Source: Hymenobacter rubidus (lineage in GTDB: Bacteria; Bacteroidota; Bacteroidia; Cytophagales; Hymenobacteraceae). From it: a DNA stretch of 56,312 nt. The notes below the pieces were generated by a model. That model ran no database searches, was not told the DNA's origin, and saw only the letters and a list, made by a program, of their open reading frames with translations. The stretch lies in the NCBI RefSeq assembly GCF_016734815.1, contig NZ_JAERQF010000035.1, forward strand, positions 1 to 56,312. The letters are read 5' to 3'. The translations under genes were made by a program, and so were the position numbers. Shown here in pieces: positions 15,136 through 22,601 of the stretch; positions within the stretch are counted from its first letter, which is position 1; the number at the start of each line of letters is the position of its first letter.

Positions 15136-17556
15136 ATGCCTCGCTTGATTCTTCCCCTGCTCCTACTATTACTCGGCTCCCGAAGCATTCTTGGGGCACA
15201 GCCGGGCACGCGGGTAGTGGCGGATTTCAATAAAGGCTGGAAATTCTACCTGGGCGACGAGGCCGGCGCGAAAGATGCCACGTTCAACGATGCAGCTTGG
15301 CGTAAGCTGACTCTGCCACACGACTGGAGCATCGAGGGCCAGTTTGACGAGAAGAACCCCGCCAAGCCCGAGGGCGGCGGCCTGCCCACCGGCATTGGCT
15401 GGTACCGCAAGACGTTTACGATGCCGGCCGCGAAGGGCCGCAACGTATTTGTCGAATTCGATGGTGTGTACAAGCGCAGTGAGGTATGGCTGAACGGGCA
15501 TTCGCTGGGGCAGCGGCCCAACGGCTACATCTCCTTTCGCTACGAGCTGACACGCTACCTGCAGCCGGCGGGCCAGCCCAACGTGCTGGCCGTGCGGGTC
15601 GATAATTCGGCCCAGCCGGATTCGCGCTGGTACACGGGCTCGGGCATCTACCGCAACGTGCGGCTGGTGACCACCCACGCGGTGGCGGTGGATGAGTGGG
15701 GCACCTTCGTGAGTACGCCCGCCGTGAGCGCGCAGGCCGCCACGGTGGCCGTGCAAACCCAGTTGCGCAACGCCACCGGCACATCGCGCACTGTGAACCT
15801 GCAAACGGTGGTGCTGGACAAAACCGGCCGGGAAGTGGCGCGGCAACTAACCAGCGGCGTGAAACTGAGCAGCGCGGCGACTACGGTATCGCAGAAGCTT
15901 ATCCTGAAGAACCCGCAGCTTTGGTCGGTAGCCAAAACCTATTTGTATCGAGTGAAAACCACGGTATTGGCTGGCCAGGCAATCGAGGACGAGTACGAAA
16001 CGCCGCTGGGCGTGCGCACCTGCGTTTTCGACGGCCAGCGGGGCTTTTTGCTGAACGGTCAGCCGCTGCGCATCCAGGGCGTGTGCCAGCACCATGACTT
16101 GGGCGCGCTGGGCGCGGCGGTGAACGTGCGCGCCATGGAGCGGCAGCTGGAAATCCTGAAGGCAGTGGGCTGCAACGCCATCCGCACGGCCCACAACCCG
16201 CCCGCGCCGGAGCTGCTGGACTTATGCGACCAGATGGGCTTTCTGGTGCTGGACGAGGCGTTTGATATGTGGCAAAAAAAGAAGAACTCGCAGGATTACC
16301 ACCTCGATTTCAAACAGTGGCACCAGCGCGATTTGGAAGACCAAATCCGGCGCGACCGCAACCACCCGAGCGTGTTTCTGTGGAGCATTGGCAACGAAAT
16401 TCGGGAGCAGTTCGACAGCACCGGCACCCGCCTCACCCGCGAGCTGACGGCCACTGTGAAGCGCCTCGACCCCACCCGGCCTGTGACCTCGGCCCTCACT
16501 GAGCAGGAGCCGGCGAAGAACTTCATCAGCCAGGCCGGTGTGCTGGATGTGCTGAGCTTCAACTACAAGCACGCCGAATATCCCAAGCTGCCCACTAGCT
16601 TTCCCGGCCAGAAATTTCTGGCGACTGAAATCGCGGCGGCCTACGAAACGCGGGGCCACTACGACCTGCCATCCGACAGCCTGCGCATCTGGCCTAAGGA
16701 CGGCAAAACCAAGCTCACCACCGGCAACCCCGATTTCACGGCCTCCAGCTACGACAACGCCGCGCCCTACTGGGGCGCCAGGCACGAAGCCGCTTGGCGC
16801 GCCGTCCGCAACAGCCCTTTTATCAGCGGGGCCTTCGTGTGGAGCGGCTTCGACTACCTGGGCGAGCCCCTGCCCTACCCCTGGCCGGCGCGCAGCTCCT
16901 ATTTCGGCCTCATCGACTTGGCCGGCTTCCCTAAAGACGCCTACTACCTCTACCAAAGCGAGTGGACCAGCCAGCCCGTGCTACACCTGCTGCCCCACTG
17001 GAACTGGCGCCCCGGCCAAACCGTGGACGTGTGGGCCTACTACAGCCAGGCCGACGAAGTGGAGCTATTCCTAAACGGCAAGTCACTGGGCATTAAAAAG
17101 AAAGGCCCCGACGACCTGCACGTGATGTGGCGCGTGCCCTACGCCCCTGGCACCCTGCAAGCCATCTCGCGCCGCGCCGGCCAAACCGTGCTCACCAGCA
17201 CCATCAAAACCGCCGGCCCACCTGCCAAAATCGAACTCACCGCCGACCGCAGCAAGCTGCGCGCTGATGCCAAAGACCTGTCCTTCATCACCGTGCGTGT
17301 GCTGGACGCCGCCGGCAACCTAGTGCCCGACGCGGCCAATCTGGTGAAGTTTTCGGTGAGCGGGCCGGGCTTTGTGGCGGGTGTTGACAACGGGTATCAG
17401 GCTAGCATGGAGTCGTTTAAAAAGCCGGAGCGCAAGGCTTACAATGGCATGGCGCTGGCGATTATTCAGACGACGCAGAAGGCGGGGACTATTACGCTAC
17501 GGGCAGAAGCGGAGGGACTTGAAGCGACTTCGGTAACGCTAAATAGCAAGCCCTGA
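15136..17556 (+). CDS. GH2 glycosidase, beta-galactosidase type with DUF4982-like domain
   Basis: The 806-residue secreted enzyme (signal peptide MPRLILPLLLLLLGSRSILG) has the GH2 sugar-binding sandwich (about 25-180), Ig-like domain (about 185-290), TIM barrel (about 295-590), then a DUF4982-like domain carrying VDVWAYYSQADEVELFLNGK (about 632-651) and a C-terminal Ig-like domain (about 695-800). The acid/base is Glu421 in SIGNE and the likely nucleophile is Glu498 in FLATEIAAAY. This layout is typical of Bacteroidota GH2 enzymes of pectin and other plant-glycan loci, usually beta-galactosidases, although beta-glucuronidase or alpha-L-arabinopyranosidase activity cannot be excluded. The stop codon TGA is also the first base triplet of the following family C repeat. 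Confidence 0.93.
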   Translation: MPRLILPLLLLLLGSRSILGAQPGTRVVADFNKGWKFYLGDEAGAKDATFNDAAWRKLTLPHDWSIEGQFDEKNPAKPEGGGLPTGIGWYRKTFTMPAAKGRNVFVEFDGVYKRSEVWLNGHSLGQRPNGYISFRYELTRYLQPAGQPNVLAVRVDNSAQPDSRWYTGSGIYRNVRLVTTHAVAVDEWGTFVSTPAVSAQAATVAVQTQLRNATGTSRTVNLQTVVLDKTGREVARQLTSGVKLSSAATTVSQKLILKNPQLWSVAKTYLYRVKTTVLAGQAIEDEYETPLGVRTCVFDGQRGFLLNGQPLRIQGVCQHHDLGALGAAVNVRAMERQLEILKAVGCNAIRTAHNPPAPELLDLCDQMGFLVLDEAFDMWQKKKNSQDYHLDFKQWHQRDLEDQIRRDRNHPSVFLWSIGNEIREQFDSTGTRLTRELTATVKRLDPTRPVTSALTEQEPAKNFISQAGVLDVLSFNYKHAEYPKLPTSFPGQKFLATEIAAAYETRGHYDLPSDSLRIWPKDGKTKLTTGNPDFTASSYDNAAPYWGARHEAAWRAVRNSPFISGAFVWSGFDYLGEPLPYPWPARSSYFGLIDLAGFPKDAYYLYQSEWTSQPVLHLLPHWNWRPGQTVDVWAYYSQADEVELFLNGKSLGIKKKGPDDLHVMWRVPYAPGTLQAISRRAGQTVLTSTIKTAGPPAKIELTADRSKLRADAKDLSFITVRVLDAAGNLVPDAANLVKFSVSGPGFVAGVDNGYQASMESFKKPERKAYNGMALAIIQTTQKAGTITLRAEAEGLEATSVTLNSKP

Positions 17557-17747
17557 CGTGGGCGCCTCATGGGCCCCCTATGGGGCCGGCCCCCTCTCCG
17601 AAAAGGAGAAGGGGAGCCTGACGATTACAGAATTGATATGACTTTCAAATGAGCAGTTTTCCTCTTCAATTTTCTCTAACTGGCAGAAGCCGCCGTGGCT
17701 CCCCCTCTCCTTTTCGGAGAGGGGGCCGGGGGGTGAGGCGCCACGTC
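17554..17747. repeat. Family C palindromic element (C1), overlapping two genes
   Basis: Outer sequences TGACGTGGGCGCCTCA and TGAGGCGCCACGTC are inverted; inside lie CCCCTCTCCGAAAAGGAGAAGGGG and CCCCCTCTCCTTTTCGGAG-type palindromes around a loop of about 75 bp. The left end provides the stop codon of the upstream GH2 gene. The loop and right arm hold the ATG (17649) and first 33 codons of the next gene. Other copies are at 23763, 27399 and 44938. Confidence 0.92.
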
Positions 17748-20700
17748 TGGGCCATCCTGCTACTCCTGTTACCCTTCGCAGCAAGCGCCCAAGAAGCCAG
17801 CGTGTACTTCTTCCCCGGCGTCTCCAACCCACCCAAAATCTACGCCGGTCCCGAAGGCGACGCCTGGGAAATCCCCCAAATCACGGAGCTAAACCGCGAC
17901 AAATCCCGCGCCACGGCCTATTCCTTCCCCACCGAGAAAGACGCTTTGCTCGGCGACCGCGACAAGACCCCGCGGCTTCTGTCACTCAACGGCTTGTGGG
18001 ATTTCAACTTTGCGATAAAGCCCGCCGACGCGCCCAGGGATTTCTACAAGAGCCGCGTGAGCGGCTGGAAGCAGCTGGCCGTGCCGTCGAACTGGGAGAT
18101 GAACGGCTACGACCTGCCCATTTACAAGAGCGCCAAGTACCCGTTCCGGCCCGTAAACCCGCCCTTTGTGCCGCAGGATTACAACGGCGTGGGCTCGTAC
18201 CAGCGCACATTTACGGTGCCGGCGGGCTGGCAGAATCAGAACGTGACGCTGCATTTTGGCGGCGTCAGTTCGGCGTTTAAGGTGTGGGTGAACGGGAAGT
18301 TTCTGGGGTACGGCGAGGACAGCTGCCTGCCCTCGGAGTTCAACGTGACGCCGTATGTGCAGGCGGGCGAAAACGTGGTATCGGTGCAGGTAATGCGCTG
18401 GTCGGACGGCAGCTACCTCGAAGACCAGGACCACTGGCGGCTGAGCGGCATCTTCCGCGAGGTGCTACTGCTGGCCGAGCCCAAGCTGCGCATTGCCGAC
18501 TTCCACTGGCAGGCCAAGCTCGATAAGCAGTACCGGGACGCCGTGCTAAGCATCCGCCCGCGCCTCGAAAACCTGACCGGCAACAACGACATTTCCGGCT
18601 ACCAGGTGAAAGCGCAGCTTTTCGACAAAACGGGCGCGCCGGTGCTGGAGAAGCCTTTGCAGCGCACCGCCGAAAGCATCATCAACGAGCCCTATCCGCG
18701 CCTCGACAACGCCAAATTCGGCCTGCTCGAAACCACCATCCGCAACCCGCTGAAGTGGAGCGACGAGGCCCCCAACCTCTACACGCTGGTGCTCACCCTG
18801 ACCGACAAAACCGGCGCGGTGCTGGAAGCCAAAAGCTGCCGCGTGGGCTTCCGCAGCATCGAGTTTTCGAAGGACAACGGCAAGATGCTCATCAACGGCA
18901 AGCTCACCTACCTCTACGGCGTGAACCGCCACGACCACCACCCCACCAAGGGCATGGCCGTGAGCCGCGACGACATCCGACAGGACGTGCGCACGCTCAA
19001 ACAGTTCAATTTCAATTGCATCCGCACCAGCCACTACCCGAACGACCCGTACTTCTACGAGCTCTGCGACGAGTACGGCATCCTCGTCATCGACGAAGCC
19101 AACCTTGAAACCCACGGCCTGGGCTCGAAATTGAGCAACGACCCGGCCTGGACGGCCGCCTACCAGGAGCGTAGCATGCGCATGGCCCTGCGCGACAAAA
19201 ACCACCCCAGCATCATCTTCTGGAGCCTCGGCAACGAGAGCGGCCGCGGGCCCAACCACGCCGCGATGGCCGCCTGGCTGCACGATTTCGACATCACCCG
19301 GCCCATCCACTACGAGCCCGCCATGGGCGACCCGCACGTGGAAGGCTACATCGACCCCAACGACCCCAACTACCCCAAAAACCACGCCTACCGCATCCAG
19401 ACGCCCCGCGACCAGGCCTACGTGGACATGGTGAGCCGTATGTACCCCGGCCTGTTCACGGGCGAGCTGTTGGCCAACCAGCCAAACGGCGACAACCGCC
19501 CCATTTTCTTCTGCGAATACGCCCACTCCATGGGCAACGCCACCGGCAACATGAAGGAATTCTGGGACGGCTGGCGGGCCACCAGGCGCGTTATCGGCGG
19601 CTGCATCTGGGAGTTTAAGGACCAGGGCCTATTGAAGAAAGACTCCACGGGCACTGCGTTTTACGCCTACGGCGGCGACTTTCAGGAGAAGTATTACGAT
19701 GACTTCACCATCAAGGGCATCGTGGCCTCGGATGGACGGCCGCACGCGGCCATTTACGAGTGCAAGCGCGTGTACCAGCCCGCCGAATGCACGCTCACCG
19801 ATGCCGGCCGGGGCCTGCTGAAGGTAGAAAACCGCCACGCCGGCAAGTCGCTGGCCGACTACGCCGCAACGCTGGTGGTGCGCGAGGACGGCCGCGTTAT
19901 TTCGACCAAGCTCCTGCCGCGCCTGCGGCTGGCCGCCGGGCGCGACACGGTTATTTCGCTCAAGCCCTACCTGCCCAACATGAAGGCGGGCGCGGAGTAT
20001 CTGGCCACCATTTCCTTCACCCTGCCGCAGGCCACGGCCTGGGCCGCGCAGGGCCACGAAGTAGCCAGCAACCAGTTTGCCCTTACCGGCTTGGCTGAAG
20101 CGCCGAAAGTGGCCAAAGCCTACCCGGCCGTGGTCGTGCGTGACGACGCCACGGCTTACGTGCTCAGCGGCAAGGACTTTCAGGTGAGTATTGCCAAAGC
20201 CACCGGCGCGCTCACCTCCTACCGCAACCAGGGCACCGAGCAGCTGGCCGCTCCGCTCCTGCCCCATTTTACCCGCCCCCTCACCGACAACGACCGCCGC
20301 GGCTGGAAGGCCGACAAGAAGCTAAAGGAGTGGTTTACGGCCACGCCCAAGCTCCAAAGCCTGACGCTGGATAAGTCGCAGCCCGGCCGGCCCAGCCTCA
20401 CGAGTACCTACTCGCTCATCGAGGACAAAACCACCGTGCGCGTGACCTACACCCTGAACGGCGACGGCACCCTGCACGTGGCCTACGCTCTCACACCCGC
20501 CGCCGGCCTGCCCAACATCCCGCGGGTGGGCATGCAAATGGGCATTCGGCAGGCCGATACCCGCATCAGCTACTACGGCCGCGGGCCGCTGGAAAACTAC
20601 ATCGACCGCCGCTACGGCTTCGACGTGGGCATTTACACTCAGCCGCTCAGCGAGTTTGCCGATTCATACGTGGTGCCCATGGAGTACGCCAACCGCACCG

Positions 20701-21053
20701 ACGTGCGCTGGATGCAGCTCGCGGATAAGCAAAACGCCGGCCTGCTTGTCGTAGCCGACAGCCTGCTGAGCATGAGCGCCTGGCCCTACACCGAGCAGAA
20801 CATTCAGACGGCCCGCCACACCAACAAGCTCAAAGCCGCCGGCTTCATCACCCTCAACATCGACCTCGCCCAGATGGGCGTCGGCGGCAACACCAGTTGG
20901 GACGCCCAGGCCGCCCCCATCGACAAGTACCAGCTGCCTTCGAAGCCTTATAGTTACAGCTTCTACCTATTACCCGTGAGCGGAAAAAAGGACGCGGCGG
21001 CGCTGGCGCGGAGCGTTCGATTTGACAGCCAACCCAAACGCAATGCCCAGTAA
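17649..21053 (+). CDS. LacZ-type GH2 beta-galactosidase
   Basis: The 1134-residue exported enzyme has all five LacZ domains: sugar-binding sandwich, Ig-like, TIM barrel with acid/base Glu530 (WSLGNES) and nucleophile Glu623 (FFCEYAHSMGN), second Ig-like, and the long C-terminal bgal_small domain (about 860-1120). LacZ-like members use Mg2+ or Na+ and hydrolyse terminal beta-galactose. The signal peptide is odd: the repeat-encoded stretch RGSPSPFRRGGRGVRR (16-31) precedes the hydrophobic HVWAILLLLLPFAASA. Either the N-region is 33 residues long, or translation starts at GTG 17733 inside the repeat, which would give a standard signal MRRHVWAILLLLLPFAASA. Export to the periplasm or surface follows either way. 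Confidence 0.95.
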   Translation: MSSFPLQFSLTGRSRRGSPSPFRRGGRGVRRHVWAILLLLLPFAASAQEASVYFFPGVSNPPKIYAGPEGDAWEIPQITELNRDKSRATAYSFPTEKDALLGDRDKTPRLLSLNGLWDFNFAIKPADAPRDFYKSRVSGWKQLAVPSNWEMNGYDLPIYKSAKYPFRPVNPPFVPQDYNGVGSYQRTFTVPAGWQNQNVTLHFGGVSSAFKVWVNGKFLGYGEDSCLPSEFNVTPYVQAGENVVSVQVMRWSDGSYLEDQDHWRLSGIFREVLLLAEPKLRIADFHWQAKLDKQYRDAVLSIRPRLENLTGNNDISGYQVKAQLFDKTGAPVLEKPLQRTAESIINEPYPRLDNAKFGLLETTIRNPLKWSDEAPNLYTLVLTLTDKTGAVLEAKSCRVGFRSIEFSKDNGKMLINGKLTYLYGVNRHDHHPTKGMAVSRDDIRQDVRTLKQFNFNCIRTSHYPNDPYFYELCDEYGILVIDEANLETHGLGSKLSNDPAWTAAYQERSMRMALRDKNHPSIIFWSLGNESGRGPNHAAMAAWLHDFDITRPIHYEPAMGDPHVEGYIDPNDPNYPKNHAYRIQTPRDQAYVDMVSRMYPGLFTGELLANQPNGDNRPIFFCEYAHSMGNATGNMKEFWDGWRATRRVIGGCIWEFKDQGLLKKDSTGTAFYAYGGDFQEKYYDDFTIKGIVASDGRPHAAIYECKRVYQPAECTLTDAGRGLLKVENRHAGKSLADYAATLVVREDGRVISTKLLPRLRLAAGRDTVISLKPYLPNMKAGAEYLATISFTLPQATAWAAQGHEVASNQFALTGLAEAPKVAKAYPAVVVRDDATAYVLSGKDFQVSIAKATGALTSYRNQGTEQLAAPLLPHFTRPLTDNDRRGWKADKKLKEWFTATPKLQSLTLDKSQPGRPSLTSTYSLIEDKTTVRVTYTLNGDGTLHVAYALTPAAGLPNIPRVGMQMGIRQADTRISYYGRGPLENYIDRRYGFDVGIYTQPLSEFADSYVVPMEYANRTDVRWMQLADKQNAGLLVVADSLLSMSAWPYTEQNIQTARHTNKLKAAGFITLNIDLAQMGVGGNTSWDAQAAPIDKYQLPSKPYSYSFYLLPVSGKKDAAALARSVRFDSQPKRNAQ

Positions 21054-21060
21054 AAAGCAC

Positions 21061-21210
21061 GTCATGCTGAACGAAGCCGAAGCGCAGTCGAAGCATCTCT
21101 ACCGCTTCGTTCGGCACCCCTCTCCGCGGGAGAGGGGCCGGGGGTGAGGTGACCCGTCAGGCGAAGCGGTAGAGATGCTTCGACCACGCTGCGCTTCGCT
21201 CAGCATGACG
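21061..21210. repeat. Family A palindromic element, composite copy (A2)
   Basis: Outer arms GTCATGCTGAACGAAGCC / ...TTCGCTCAGCATGAC enclose AGTCGAAGCATCTCTACCGC and its complement. The loop contains CCCTCTCCGCGGGAGAGGG followed by GGGGGTGAGGTGACC, a piece that resembles family C. The copy thus looks like one element inserted in the loop of another. It separates the LacZ-type gene and the cytosolic module. Confidence 0.9.
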
Positions 21211-21236
21211 ATTATAAATTCAGAAATATCAATAAA

Positions 21237-22397
21237 ATGCCCACCGAACCCATCCACCTCAAAGGCATCACCTGGAACCACAGCCGCGGCTTCGTGCCGA
21301 TGGCCGCTACCGCCCAGCGCTTTTCGGAATTAAACCCCACCGTGAACATCACTTGGGAAAAACGCTCGTTGCAACAGTTTGCTGATGAGTCGATTCAGCA
21401 GCTGGCCGAGCGGTTCGATTTGCTGGTGATTGACCATCCGTGGGCCGGCTTCGCGGCGCGCACCGGCTCCATTTTGCCTTTGGATGAGTACCTGCCGGCC
21501 AGTTTCCTGGCCGACCAGCAGGCCAACACCGTGGGCCATTCCTTCGAGAGCTACTCCTTCAACGGCCACCAGTGGGCCCTGCCCATCGATGCCGCCACGC
21601 CCGTTGCCGCCAGCCGCCCCGACCTGCTGGCTCAGCACGGCCTCACCCTCCCCGAAACCTTTGCCGACCTACTGGCCCTGGCCGACCGCGGCCTCGTAGC
21701 CTTCTCGCTCATCCCCATCGACACGCTGATGAGCTTCTACATGTACTGCTGCTCGCTGGGCGAAGACCCCTGCCAGCGCGAGGACGAGGTGGTGAGCGAA
21801 GCCGTGGGCATCCAGGCGCTCCAGCTTTTCCGCGAGCTGGCCAGCAAAGTAGCCCCGGCCTGCTTCCACCGCAACCCCATCCAGACCTACGAGGCCATGA
21901 CGCAGACCGACGCGCTGGCCTACTGCCCCTTCGCCTACGGCTACTCCAACTACGCCCGGCGCGGCTACGCCCGCCGCCCGCTGCACTTCCACGACATGGT
22001 AAGCCTCACGCCGGGCGGCCTGCGCCTGCGCAGCACCCTGGGCGGCACCGGCCTCGCCATTTCGGCCGAGTGCGCCGAAGTCGAAACCGCCGTGCGCTAC
22101 GCCGAATTCGTGGCCTCGCCCGCCTGCCAGCAAACCCTGTATTTCGACAACGGCGGCCAGCCGGGCCATCTCTCCGCCTGGCAGGATGAGCACGTGAACG
22201 CGCAGTCTAGCAACTACTTCACCGCCACGCTCCCGGCCTTGCAGCGGGCATTCCTGCGCCCACGCTACCACGGCCACATGTTCTTCCAGGACCACGCCGG
22301 CGAGCCCGTCCGCCAGTACCTGATGAACGGCGGCGATGAGCGGACGCTACTGCGCGAGCTGAACGATTTGTATGTGAAATCCAGAACGATGGCGTGA
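21237..22397 (+). CDS. Solute-binding-like protein without signal peptide (SBP-1)
   Basis: The 386-residue protein has the fold signature of family 1 ABC sugar-binding proteins: an early lobe-1 strand-helix (LKGITWNHSRGFVPMAATAQ, 8-27), the LLVIDHPWAGFAARTGSILP strand, a WALPIDAATPVA hinge-like segment and late Gly-rich segments (PGGLRLRSTLGGTGLAISA). Unusually it begins MPTEPIHLKGITW with no signal peptide or lipobox, and no permease or ATPase gene is nearby, so it is probably cytosolic. It may be a ligand sensor or an enzyme-like derivative. A second such gene lies at 25102. It precedes the CoA-transferase gene, with one repeat element between. Ligand unknown. Confidence 0.75.
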   Translation: MPTEPIHLKGITWNHSRGFVPMAATAQRFSELNPTVNITWEKRSLQQFADESIQQLAERFDLLVIDHPWAGFAARTGSILPLDEYLPASFLADQQANTVGHSFESYSFNGHQWALPIDAATPVAASRPDLLAQHGLTLPETFADLLALADRGLVAFSLIPIDTLMSFYMYCCSLGEDPCQREDEVVSEAVGIQALQLFRELASKVAPACFHRNPIQTYEAMTQTDALAYCPFAYGYSNYARRGYARRPLHFHDMVSLTPGGLRLRSTLGGTGLAISAECAEVETAVRYAEFVASPACQQTLYFDNGGQPGHLSAWQDEHVNAQSSNYFTATLPALQRAFLRPRYHGHMFFQDHAGEPVRQYLMNGGDERTLLRELNDLYVKSRTMA

Positions 22398-22417
22398 GGA
22401 ATGAGCCGCCTAAAAGC

Positions 22418-22568
22418 ACGTCATGCTGAGCGCAGTCGAAGCATCTCTACCGCTTCGTCAGGCTCCCCTCTCTTTTGGCTTCGCGCTTCAAGCGAACCGG
22501 GGCTGGAGGTGAGGTTCCCCGCGTCAGGCGAAGCGGTAGAGATGCTTCGACTGCGCTCAGCATGACGT
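22418..22568. repeat. Family A palindromic element, composite copy (A3)
   Basis: Arms ACGTCATGCTGAGCGCAGTC and the complement at the end enclose AGCATCTCTACCGCTTCG and its complement. The loop carries CCCCTCTCTTTTGGCTTCG and GGGCTGGAGGTGAGG, a degraded family C-like core. It fills the gap between SBP-1 and the CoA-transferase. Confidence 0.92.
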
Positions 22569-22601
22569 TCTAAAAACCAGAATAACAGCTTTCCAATACC
22601 C

